64,000 nt of DNA from Kingdonia uniflora (Eukaryota; Streptophyta; Magnoliopsida; Ranunculales; Circaeasteraceae): assembly GCA_014058105.1 (NCBI GenBank), contig JACGCM010001752.1, forward strand, positions 62,001-126,000. The letters run 5' to 3'. The notes under the pieces are model-generated. The model searched no databases. It was given only the letters and a program-made list of their open reading frames with translations, and had not been told where the DNA came from. The position numbers and the translations under genes are program-made. Shown piece after piece: positions 13,601 through 22,800 of this stretch. Numbering within the stretch: position 1 is the first letter of the stretch; each line of letters opens with the position of its first letter.

Positions 13601-16600
13601 TTTTAATCTACCTTTAGCTACTCGATTAAAAAGCTCACCTCCTTTAACATACTCCATTAAGAAGTAAATCTTCGTCTTTGTCGCCATGACTTCAAACGGT
13701 TGAACAATATTCGGGTGTTGAACCCGGCAAAGAATAGATATTTCTCGCTTTATATGAGCGATCAATCCACCTTTAAGGATCTTCTCTTTCTCCATCACTT
13801 TGATAGACCTTCGCGAAGGTCCCATTATTGGAGTGTATGTGTGTAACTACACATATCTACTTTAGTCCCACATTGGGTAGGAATAGAAGTAGCTTAGAGA
13901 ACCCACTCCAACACCCATGACCGAGGAGCTTCCCGATCTCGTATCGGCCTAAGTGCTTCTATTTTTCTTAACTAATATATTGCATATGCATATTTATGTG
14001 CACATATATTAGGATCATATACAATTTTTGCCTATTGTTTCGCAATATTTGTAATAGCATTTCAATATTCACGTTACCGCAATAGCATTTTTTCGCTCGT
14101 GATCGCATCGCATCGCAACACGCATTAACTACCTTGGTTGCGAGATAATGGACATTAATATCTCGATGTGCTAATCAGTACGGTATTTTGGCCAAATCCG
14201 TAATACTCTCAGCTTAACTTACCATTCTTTTTGCAATATTTAAAATCATGATCTTTAAGCCTTAATCTTACCTAAGTGGTAGCATGATGCACCTCTATAG
14301 GAGTCAAGAAAGGTGAAGAGGTTAAAGAACTAAACGTATTACATCGTTTTTCGTGCGTTCGGATCTTTTCAAGTGCGTTAAGCATCTTCTTGCTGAAGAG
14401 CCTATGAACTTTCAGTGGGCTTTAGTAAATTTAGGGTGTTGAGTATTTATGATCTGTCTTAATCTGTCCTCCTGTGACCTATGTAGAAACAATACATACC
14501 TGATGATGATGATGATAAGGGTATGCAATATGTATGTATGCTAATGGGCACAGATAAGATCTTTCTGACATGGGGGCTTAAAGAAGGCCACATAAACGTG
14601 TTTGTACAAATATGTTCCAGTAATGAATTTTAGTTGTCTTGAATTGCAATGTATCTCTGTGATAAATGTGTTTGTACGAATATGTTCCAGTAATGAATTT
14701 TAGTTGTCTTGAATTGCAATGTATCTCTGTGATAAATGGGGAAAATTAATATTTGAAGATTTAGATTAGAAAATTTATTTGAATCTGATTGTTAAGACCG
14801 TAAGAGAAAATATGAACAGATATAGCGGTTTCTGTTTACAACCAAAAACCCTAATTGCGTGTATACTACTAATCATAGTCGTATCTTCTTATTTAGCGTC
14901 GATATCTTTTTCATCTATCGAAGTACTAACTTCTTATCCAATTTATGTTTGTTTATTTTTTTCACTTTGAAAGTGAAAGTTATTTGTTTCTAGTAATTGC
15001 TAGGTTCGGCATCCACGTAAACCTTAGGTGTAGCTTTTATTGGTTATTATAGAGTGTCAATCTGATGTTTTCATACTAGTATTGAAGCACTGTCCATATG
15101 AGGATGCATCATAATATTGTGGATTTACAAATTGAGGACATGTTTAACAGGTGCCAATCACCGTTCACTTTGATCATGGAAGTTCCAATCAGGAGTTAAT
15201 GGAAGTTCTTGAATTGGTATGTGCTTCATTGCCATTCCTATTTAGGAACAGTCAAGGATGAATATTTGCAAATTATCTTCACTATTAGCAAAGGTAGATT
15301 ACTGATATTGCATCTTCTGTCTCGATAGGGATTTCATTCAGTAATGGTAGATGGCTCGCATCTTCCTTTCAAACAAAATATTGCATACACGAAGTGCATA
15401 TCATACTTGGCACACTCAAAAAAGATGCTGGTGGAAGCTGAACTTGGTAGACTCTCCGGAACTGAAGATGACTTAACCGTTGAAGACTTTGAAGCAAGTC
15501 TAACTGATGTTATTCAGGTTGACTGACAGATTCTTTTTCTAAATCAGTCTTTACATCTTCTAAAGTTTCAGAAACGTTCACCAATATATTGTTTCCACTG
15601 AGTTTCAGGCCCGAGAATTCATTGATGAGACAGGAATTGATGCTTTAGCAGTGTGTATTGGAAATATCCATGGCACATACCCGCCAAGTGGCCCTAATCT
15701 TAAACTTAATTTGCTCAAGGTAAAGTATCTGGAATCGAAGTTATATTATTTCATATTTATTATTTACATACTCATGCTGCATAAAAACCAAGTGGTCTTT
15801 ATTCATCAAATTCTAGCTACTGGAACCGGGCATATGAACAATTTCAGAGAGACCCTTGTTTCCACATGTGTTCACTACTTTTGATGGATTATGTATCAGC
15901 TTGATCTTCATTAGGTAGTTTATCCTCGGCTCAGTTAATATACTTCAGTTCCAAGTGTTGGAGAAGACTCAATTTTAGAAAACGTTTGGAAGATACCCAA
16001 TGATAAATATATGAGAATTGAGATGAAACAAAGTTGAATCTTTATCCGTGATAGTTGGTGTCCTTTGGATAATACAATCGCCCTCTGGGAGTTTGGAAGA
16101 AACCCAATGATAAATATATGATAATTCACATCAGACCTATTTTATTTTTTCTTCATATGCACTTAGGCTCTTAAAACACTCATATACGTAGTTTATGATG
16201 GTAACTTTTATTTTTCATCCAGAGCCTCCATGCCATGAGTTCAGAGAAAGGCGTTATTCTGGTCCTTCATGGAGCATCTGGTTTACCCGAGGAAACTATA
16301 AAGGTATATATATTCATCTAACATAGTTGGTTTTCTAAGTCATACCGTGTTCTTCACTCTTAATTTTTAATCAAGCATCATAAACAAAAGGTTTACGCAA
16401 ATCCGTATCCGCTAGCAATGCAAACTCATATTTTATTTATCTATTACAGGAATGCATAAAGCTTGGTGTAAGAAAGTTCAACGTAAACACTGAAGTCAGG
16501 AAGGCTTACATGGAGTCTCTTCGCAACCCAAAGAAAGATCTAGTACATGTTATGGCATCTGCCAAGGAAGCTATGAAAGCTGTGGTGGCAGATAAAATGC

Positions 16601-16629
16601 GCCTGTTTGGTTCAGCAGGAAAAGCATGA
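1660..16629 (+). CDS. Fused four-carbon sugar kinase / class II ketose-bisphosphate aldolase, 3' part (14 exons)
   Basis: Exons: 1660-1728, 2118-2288, 2367-2414, 2535-2673, 3297-3394, 6435-6579, 6666-6754, 7184-7294, 10444-10518, 15151-15216, 15329-15517, 15609-15719, 16223-16303, 16450-16629 (TGA stop). All borders are GT-AG and the frame stays open, giving about 523 residues. Visible residues 1-253 match the C-terminal half of a DUF1537/four-carbon acid sugar kinase (GGLIVVGSYVPKTTKQ, SRELITG, RPRYILAKGGITSSD, PYIVFPGN). Residues 254-523 are a whole class II aldolase: GGYAVGAFNVYN, the metal-binding VHFDHGSS, MVDGSH, AELGRLSGTED, AVCIGNIHGTYP, LHGASG and VRKFNVNTE. The Arabidopsis relative At1g18270 also has two 6-phosphogluconate-dehydrogenase-like domains at its N-terminus; these would lie upstream of the window. 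Role inferred from domains only: phosphorylation and retro-aldol cleavage of a sugar acid. The gene ends in the usual GSAGKA-like tail. Introns 5, 8 and 9 are swollen by mobile elements, but no exon is broken. Confidence 0.93.
4264..4779 (+). mobile_element. TRIM retrotransposon in intron 5 of the aldolase gene
   Basis: Two direct repeats of about 230 bases (4269-4501 and 4551-4774) begin TGTAACACC / TGTTATACC and end GGGTCGTGACA. Between them lie only a primer-binding site (TGGTATTTAGAGCC at 4505) and a poly-G-rich purine tract ending at 4550. This LTR-PBS-PPT-LTR layout with no coding capacity is the definition of a terminal-repeat retrotransposon in miniature. The flanks AATCA (4264-4268) and ACTCA (4775-4779) look like a 5-base target duplication with one change. 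It depends on an autonomous element for movement. Confidence 0.8.
4950..6050 (-). mobile_element. Decayed LINE ORF2 (reverse transcriptase) fragment in intron 5
   Basis: On the - strand, interrupted by stops and frameshifts, short pieces match plant L1-type LINE ORF2. Near 5950-6010 the translation contains QSAFIPGRNIQ, the classic reverse transcriptase segment. At 5409-5753 it contains a degenerate form of the G-x-R-Q-G-D-P-L-S-P-L-L-F block (SGKDTPLPLLFALAE). At 4957-5169 a piece like the region after the RT domain is seen (GTWNKAIAMILYWEI). No intact ORF, poly-A tail or target duplication was located, so this is an old truncated copy. Confidence 0.65.
8455..8600. repeat. Possible MITE end (GGGGCGAATTTAGGGGGG-type)
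   Basis: The sequence CAGGGGCGAATTTAGGGGGG resembles the conserved end of a common plant small-transposon family. I could not find the matching second end, so the extent is uncertain. Confidence 0.25.
8900..9964. repeat. 62-base direct repeats flanking about 940 bases of foreign-looking sequence, intron 8
   Basis: 8900-8961 and 9903-9964 are direct copies of the same sequence with a handful of differences. The DNA between them has two parts. The first, about 8970-9360, is dense in GTGTCGGACAC/GTGTCC motifs in both orientations, as in a plant MITE. The second, about 9480-9890, is GC-richer than the surrounding intron and looks like decayed coding sequence, with many CAG/CCA codons. The repeats could be short terminal repeats or a segmental duplication. 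No open frame of note was seen. Confidence 0.5.
11764..11884 (-). mobile_element. tRNA-derived SINE with target-site duplication
   Basis: On the - strand the body reads like a plant SINE: a tRNA-like head with GGGCTTGCTTAGTTGCTAGA and a degenerate B box near GGTCCTGGGATCAAT, ending in a TAAAAA-repeat tail. It is flanked by the 10-base direct repeat TTCTTATTTT (11764-11773 and 11875-11884). It lies in the loop between the arms of the foldback element and is therefore probably younger than it. Confidence 0.7.
12563..13825 (-). pseudogene. CBL-interacting protein kinase (CIPK) copy, truncated and kinase-dead
   Basis: A single 420-codon frame with no intron. Residues 8-235 are a SnRK3/CIPK kinase domain, followed by the regulatory region with the CBL-binding NAF/FISL motif (about 289-301) and the PP2C-interaction segment (about 316-350). 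Intact CIPKs relay calcium signals from CBL sensors to transporters. Several key features are lost. The catalytic HRD reads HRG (99-101), three residues including A-P-E are missing from the activation loop (CGTTALEVL, about 139-147), and NAF reads NAL. The P-loop piece GTFAKVY is present only in another frame at 13803-13823, and homology then stops abruptly. The upstream ATG is thus a chance start. The C-terminal pattern is closest in my judgement to the CIPK12/19 intronless clade. The copy lies antisense inside the aldolase intron. Confidence 0.85.
13826..13957. repeat. Short repeat with TAGTCCCACATTGGG box next to the CIPK break
   Basis: The block begins ATTGGAGTG, contains CCCACTCCAAC in inverted relation, and carries the TAGTCCCACATTGGG box also seen in the TRIM LTR at 4634. 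It probably is a solo TRIM-type LTR or similar insertion, and it marks the breakpoint where CIPK homology ends. Confidence 0.4.
14598..14737. repeat. 70-base near-perfect tandem duplication
   Basis: Two adjacent copies of a 70-base unit starting GTGTTTGTAC differ at about one base (TACAAAT against TACGAAT). This is a recent local duplication inside intron 9 of the aldolase gene with no coding content. Confidence 0.85.
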
Positions 16630-17330
16630 TAACAGTGTTCTCTGATTGAACTTGTAATCAAAAAGAATGGGGGGAAAAAGATACAAAAACATTAAACATT
16701 CTTGTGTTTGAGGATGCATTATTTTTCTTCCAATGTTCGAGTCTTATTTTTCTTATTGCTATTATACCGGGACAAGAGGTTTTAGGTTGTATCAAACTTT
16801 TGCTGATAGTAAAAAAATCATCTTCGGAGAAATCAATTTGATTTGGTTACTCTATCTAGGCCCAAAATGTACATTATGTCTGATTCAAGCAAATTCGTCA
16901 TTTTTTGCTGGGCAGAGGATCCTAGTTCACGTAGATTGATCTCAATACTATGCTTCTTACAGTTGACATTCACCATAACTAGACGGTCATCAAGCTTGCA
17001 GTTCATGTCTGGCATCTAAGGCCACACCACCTAGGAGACAGTCACTATTCCGATTAGCACCCAAGTAGTATGATGCTTGCCTATTTGAACTGCTTCTCCT
17101 GTTGAAACTTGAAAGTCCATTCTCCCGCACAAACAATTAGGAAATGCTTGAAATCTAAAATCAAACCATGGCCTTAAAATTCAAATGATAAAGTAAATAA
17201 AGACATTAAAGATGAGCAAAACTCAGGTACTAGATGAATTTTACAATGGTTCAGATTACAAAGATACCAAATACATAATGATTATCATCTAAAACAACAA
17301 CAACAACACAGAGAAACACCACCACCACCA
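16630..17330. other. Intergenic, convergent 3' regions
   Basis: Holds the 3' ends of the aldolase gene (+) and the HMGA gene (-). AT-rich with no further coding signal. The polyadenylation signals were not assigned. Confidence 0.6.
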
Positions 17331-17995
17331 TTAAACCCCAACAGTACCCAATTGAGGCTTCACCTTTGGTGGTCTCCCCCTCGGCCTCCCTGATCCCATC
17401 ACAACCTTTGACTCAGCCACTGTCATCTTCGCCTCCTCATCAGTCCTTGGTTTCTTCGGCGGACGACCTCTTCCTCTCTTGGGGGACCCCACTGAGGTCT
17501 CCTTCTCTGCAACCGGAGCAACAGGAACAACCAAAACATCATCAGACAACTCCTTTGCCTTTGGGGGTCTCCCTCTCCCCCTCGAAGGGGTGAGGGTGAC
17601 AGCAGCAACCTTGGGGGGTAAAGATGAGTCTTTTTTGGCCTTTGGGGGACGCCCACGACCCCTCTTTGGAGTTGGGGCAGTAGGAAGCATGTAGTCGTTG
17701 TTCTTCGTTAAAACAAGCTCACCACTATCTTTCATCTTGTTCAAGTGATGTGATAACAGTGTTATGTGATCTTCAGGGAGGAGACCTTCATATGTCAACT
17801 CGATGTGCTTTGAAATTGCTGATTTGCTTGATGAACCCTCTTCTTCTTCTGATATCGCCGCGAAGATCATCTGAAACAAAAATTACAAACAAATTTAGAC
17901 TAAATTTGAAGAGAGAAAAAGAGAAACACCATTTAGAGTACCTCTGAGTAAGGAGGGAGTGAAGATTGGGGTTTATTTACTTCTTCAGTCGCCAT
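17331..17995 (-). CDS. HMGA: HMGA (HMG-Y/H1-like) AT-hook DNA-binding protein
   Basis: Two exons on the - strand: 17942-17995 (ATG, 18 codons) and 17331-17870, joined by a 71-base GT-AG intron, give 197 residues. The usual first exon of this family (MATEEVNKPQ then PPYSE) decides the start; an internal ATG at the exon 2 boundary would cut the winged helix. Residues about 13-80 form a linker-histone (H1/H5) globular domain with PPYSEMIFAAI and an I-S-K-H-I helix. Four AT-hooks follow with cores RGRGRPPK (about 87-97, 114-123, 149-158) and RPRGRPPK (179-188). Proteins of this class bind the minor groove of AT-rich DNA in the nucleus as architectural chromatin factors. Length and layout match the plant HMGA family. 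Nothing in the gene looks broken. Confidence 0.93.
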
Positions 17996-18600
17996 TAGAG
18001 AGATTGGTGTTATTTGGAGGAGAAGAGAGGAGAGATTTAAAAGGGAAGATTTCAGGGTTTGAAGAGAAATCCAACGGCTAGGGATGTGTTGTTGCCTTTT
18101 TCATCCGCGGTTTCATATTCAAGGATGTCATCATCACTTGGATTGCCAACGTGGACAACAAATGAAACTTACTAGTTCAGTATTATTATCCCTTTTCTTT
18201 CTCATGTGATGCTAACTTGACATTCGGTCACCCCATTCAAGTGCTTGTATCTTGGTGAAGGGGATTCTTTTGGAGTGAGTGATTTTCGTAGCAAGACTCA
18301 ATTTCCTTCATAAAAACTTTTAGTGAATATTAACTTTATAATGTGCAAGTCTTACCAAGCATCGGCTACATTTTCCATCGGAAGTAAAAACGTCATTTTC
18401 ATTTGTGGCATCGCATTTTTTAACGAGATACCACATACCTCCCTTATAGTAAACATCGACTCCTTTGGATTTCAAATTCATGCTACCAAATAGACCCTAG
18501 GATGGGTCATTCTAAATGCATTACGCAATTTTACTTCTCTCGCTACCAAGAGGAGTGCTCCCTTGAGTATATAACTCAAAATTATTTTCGTAAATTTTTT
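17996..18600. other. Upstream region of HMGA; no gene seen
   Basis: Contains the 5' UTR and promoter side of the HMGA gene (purine-rich sequence directly before its ATG on the + strand view). Beyond about 18150 it is featureless AT-rich DNA. Confidence 0.5.
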
Positions 18601-18603
18601 CTT

Positions 18604-18740
18604 AAAGCTCACTCATCTAAATATGAATTTTAACAAAATTTCTCTCAATCGCATACCCAATTGGCTTAATATATATTAGATGAGTGAGCTTTGAGATTGG
18701 GAGAAATTTTGTTAAATTCATGTTTAGATGAGTAAGCTTT
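18604..18740. repeat. Imperfect hairpin (MITE-like), 46-base arms
   Basis: 18604-18650 and 18694-18740 are reverse complements with only a few mismatches, separated by 43 bases that contain another partial copy of the AGATGAGTGAGCTTT end. The size suits a small foldback MITE or a hairpin RNA locus. Confidence 0.65.
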
Positions 18741-18749
18741 GAGAATAAA

Positions 18750-19560
18750 TATTTTAAAAACCTATCAATGCAAGGGCCTAGCGCTAGGAACTCATGAGGC
18801 TTTTTCATACATATTTTTTCCCACATGAACGCTAAGCCCCATATCGTTCAGTATGTTACAGAAACGTTGGGCCAATAGCTTTCAATATTACCCATCAACG
18901 TCAGTCCCCTATCTTTGGAAACTCATGAGTATTTTTTTAAAATATTTTTTTCCCCATTTTATTTCCATCAACGCTTGGACCTTAGCATTTTGTATGGTAT
19001 ATAAACACAATGCCAACAACTTTCAATATTACCCATCAATGTTAGGCTTTTAGCTTTGGAAACTCAATAGTATTTTTTTTCAATGTTATTTTCCTTTTTT
19101 TTTCCCCACCAACGCTAGGAACCTATGGTGTGTTTGGTAGCCAGCCCAAACAAAAAATCAAGTAAGCAAATAAATTATTTTTTAAAATAATTTATAACTT
19201 TGGGTGTTTGGCAACTAAAATAAAATGAGAAATGTTTTCTCATAAAGAAAATATATACCAAAAAAGTGGGAAACTGTTTCCCACCACTTAGATGAGAAAA
19301 AAGTTTCTTCTCGAGAAATGATTTTCCAAGAAATGACTTCTCAAGGGAAAAAAATTAAGCCTTCCAAACACATGCATGTTATAGAAACACAAGGCCAACA
19401 ACTTTCAATATTACCCATCAACGCTACGACCCTAGCGTTTTGTATGTTATAGAAACGTAATGTCAACAGCTTTTAATATTACCCATCAACATCAGGCCCC
19501 TAGTGTTGGGAACTCAAAAAGTTTTTTTTTCAAATTTTTTTCATAACGATAGGTCTCTAG
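18750..19560. repeat. Degenerate tandem repeat (CAATATTACCCATCAACG-type), interrupted
   Basis: The block CTTTCAATATTACCCATCAA followed by a GCTAGGCCCCTAGCG-like palindromic segment and a T-rich run recurs about four times (near 18880, 19020, 19400, 19470). It is a decayed tandem array whose unit is about 150 bases. One unit is split by the small element at 19129-19372. Confidence 0.55.
19129..19372. mobile_element. MITE-like element with TGTGTTTGG ends
   Basis: The ends TGTGTTTGG and CCAAACACA are perfect reverse complements. The 244-base body has no coding capacity and interrupts a tandem repeat unit that resumes on the other side. The ends resemble small hAT-type plant elements. A clean target duplication was not seen. 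Confidence 0.5.
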
Positions 19561-19814
19561 TGCTGAAAAACTAAAAAAATTATTTTTAACCAAAATGCTG
19601 ATTGGGAAAAAAAAATTTGAGTAGTTCTTTTTTAAAAGAGGAGAACTACCAAGCGTAGTGAGTTTGGTAAAACGGCAAAGTGAATATAGCACGCCGCCCT
19701 AGAATGTGTCACTCTTAAACACACTTGAGCTTATTACAACATTGAGTCCTACTTGTGTCACTACCTAATTCTTGAGTCAAGGCTAAACTCCCCTTAAGAT
19801 GTTAACAGTTGTAA

Positions 19815-22800
19815 AGTAGTAAAAATTTTAAGTTCTTGAGATCAATCGATTATGAATAATTAGATTAACTAATTAGGTCCAAAATTCTTTGAATCAATTT
19901 TCCAATAACAAGTACTAATCTAATCCAAATTGATTCTATAATCTAGTGAGAGTAAGCAATGACCAATATGCAATAATAATCAACACACAAGACCAAGCAA
20001 TTTTAATCCTGTGTGAACCTTTCCCAGGAGAAAAACCCACAGGTCGTTGTTGAATCCTCGACAACTAAAATTCACCATGAAGAAATAATTACAAGAATCT
20101 AAATCCCTTACAGACTCAATAAGTGCATCTCGTGGTTACATATCTTCAATCATTATTCTCGCAATCAATCATCCATTCTCGCAACGCCCTTTGTTCTCGC
20201 AACGCCTCGCTTCGGATTACGCACCAAAGTTTTTCAAGCTCGAATCCCACAAGCTCTCAAATTACAAAATTAAAATTAGGTTCATGTAATTCAAGATCGA
20301 TTCAACTTGGAGGTTAATTCTCGTTGAATTCTATATTCTTTCAAAATATCTCAACCCCTAAAATTTGTTTTATGAAGAGGTGAAGTTTAAAATAGAAAAT
20401 TGAAAATTTTGTGCTCTGTTTGAACATAGCAAAAGTGTTCGAATAGAGAAGATTTTCCATGTTCTGTTTGAACATAACAAAAGTCTATTCGAACAGAGAT
20501 GGTTCTGTCAGGTCTATTCGAACATAACAAAAATCTGTTATAACATAAACCTATTTTCATCAAAAAAATATAATCCTTTTTTTAACTTTTGTAGAATACT
20601 AACGGACTATAGTATTTGAGCGACAAGGTACAAAACCAACATACTTGTTCAATGTCAATCCAGTTGTAGTCGTTCTACGTGCACTCTCTCATGATGAATA
20701 ACCATGGGATAGTGTTAACTCCTATTCTAGACACCAAAATGAAACCAATACCAAATACGAATGTTTCAATCTCCCCATTTAGTTCATTTTATGAAAAAAT
20801 TACAACTCGATGAACTGACTCAATCACTGAACCTCCATGCTTGTAGCCACTTTTTATCATATAACATCTGTTTTGGAATCCCTATACACTAAACAAGATG
20901 ATGCATCACGTAATCGTTCAAAAAATAAAGAATCCTAGAGAAAACAAAAAATCTACTTGTCTTACCTGTAGTGATCATTTCTCCCCCTTTTGGTACAGAT
21001 GAACAGAAGGGTAAATGGAAATAAATAGAACCAAAACAATATCATATTAAAAAAATACTAGTAATTTCCCCCTTAAAATAAGATGCATCTCCCCCTCAAA
21101 ATAATGGTGACCCCAGTTAGAATACAAACGCACAAAAAAATCCAAGAATAAATGGCATAAATAGACATTAGCAAAACACTCCCCCTTAAACAGCACAGAT
21201 ATAAACAAAACGCAGTATATACGAATGTTAGATAAAAAAATGCTTCTCTGATATATCAAGTCAGAATATAATCCTACTCAGGGTGTGTGTGTGTGCGCGC
21301 ACAGTCAATCTAAACATGCATTCAGCAGAACGAACAATCATAGGCAAATAACTTTTTTACAAAGTTATTTCAACTTAGGCCTCTTATGGTGGTCACTCGA
21401 AATCATTGAGAATTGACTAGCAAACACTCTGTAGAAATATGAATATGAGTATATGCAAAGAAAAATTTATATTTCATCAAATAAGCTGCACACTGTGAGC
21501 TGAAAGATCTCATGGAAAGAAAATCAATTGTCATTAATGGTGTCAAGTTAACTAATATAGAATCTTTATATCTCATCTTCACTAAACTGATTGTGCTTAA
21601 CTCAAGATCAAATAGGTCTTGGAAAAGTTATCATGTAGGTAAAGGTAGGCACATGATAGAGTATGTATTTTGCTGGCATTCTGAGACTACCAGTTACACT
21701 TACTCCCCCCCCCCCCTCTTCTTCATTTTGAGTTCACCTCCCGTCATTATTTCCCTTTATTGAGTGCATGTAGTACAGAATGTTTCTTCTGAATATTCTA
21801 GCAAGAATCTTATTGATGTACTAGGAAAATATTGGGAATACTCTCCTCCGATAATCATCTTCACCACTTAAACTACAAGGTTTTACTTCTTTCTTTATTA
21901 TTATTTTTACTAAAAAGTCTCAAAGCAAATGGGTCAAAAAGGAGTTGGGTAAAAAATGACTAGCATATTTTAAGGCACAAGGGGCTACAAATGGATAAAA
22001 CTTAGGGTAAGCATAACGAATGCCAAAAATGGGTTACAAGAAAAATGTCTATTATCATATCTTCAGTCTCACACTGTCTCCTTTTCGTCTCAAATCAAGT
22101 ATAGGACATGCTCAACTAGAATAACCTTAATTTGATGTCACCATCGACAATTGAGTAATGCAAACAAAATGAGATCATAAAAGAAGATGAGATTTTCTTA
22201 AAAGAATTAACGTCATAACACTCAAAGTTTATAATAAAGGCCAGATCGTCTAATAACATTAGGTACGAAGTCTTTATAGTTATCCTTAAGTGTTTTTATC
22301 AATGATTGCCTTTCCAATTAAACATGATACTAGTTGACTATCGTGATAAAAATATGTACCAAGTAAGACCATACTAAATTAACATAACACAGAAGCACAA
22401 ATCAAATCTAATAATAGTATATAATGGTAATTATTTAAAAAGTGCATAGTGTAAACAAAAAACAAAACTACACCCTACTATCCTTATAAGGGATAAAGAA
22501 ATAACAGAGCGAGATAGAGGGCAATAAATATACCTAATCAATGGAACATACACCATTAGCCCCTCTCAGTTTAGATTTATTACATGTCATATGACGAGAA
22601 CATCCACTACCTATGTACCACTGTGATGACTTAAAACCATTTAAATCTATGAATACAACATTGTACCTTATTTGCAGTGACAAATCATCCTTTCGAACCC
22701 AAATAGCTTTGATAGACTTTTGAGTGAGCTCTAGAGATTTTTTGAACATCTTCTTATTTTTCTTGATAGGGAGCCAATCAACCTATCTATTATAAGAAAT

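Larger units (their letters stand above)
10830..14133. mobile_element. Long-inverted-repeat (foldback / Pack-MULE-like) element carrying a CIPK copy
   Basis: The two ends share an identical 18-base inverted terminus, GGTAGTTAATGCGTGTTG, and the inverted similarity continues for about 160 bases (10830-10990 against 13958-14133). A second inverted pair lies inside: about 11150-11610 against 11945-12390. The right arm is therefore split by a 1.5 kb block containing the CIPK copy (12563-13825) and a 130-base repeat. Long TIRs with a captured host gene are typical of Mutator-like Pack-MULEs and foldback elements. No transposase was seen. I compared 9 bases on each side and found no target-site duplication, so the exact ends and the superfamily remain open. 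It sits in intron 9 of the aldolase gene. Confidence 0.65.

Noticed and set aside
17366..17694. Ser/Pro-rich + and - strand ORFs within HMGA
   Set aside because: Other-frame readings of the AT-hook repeats.
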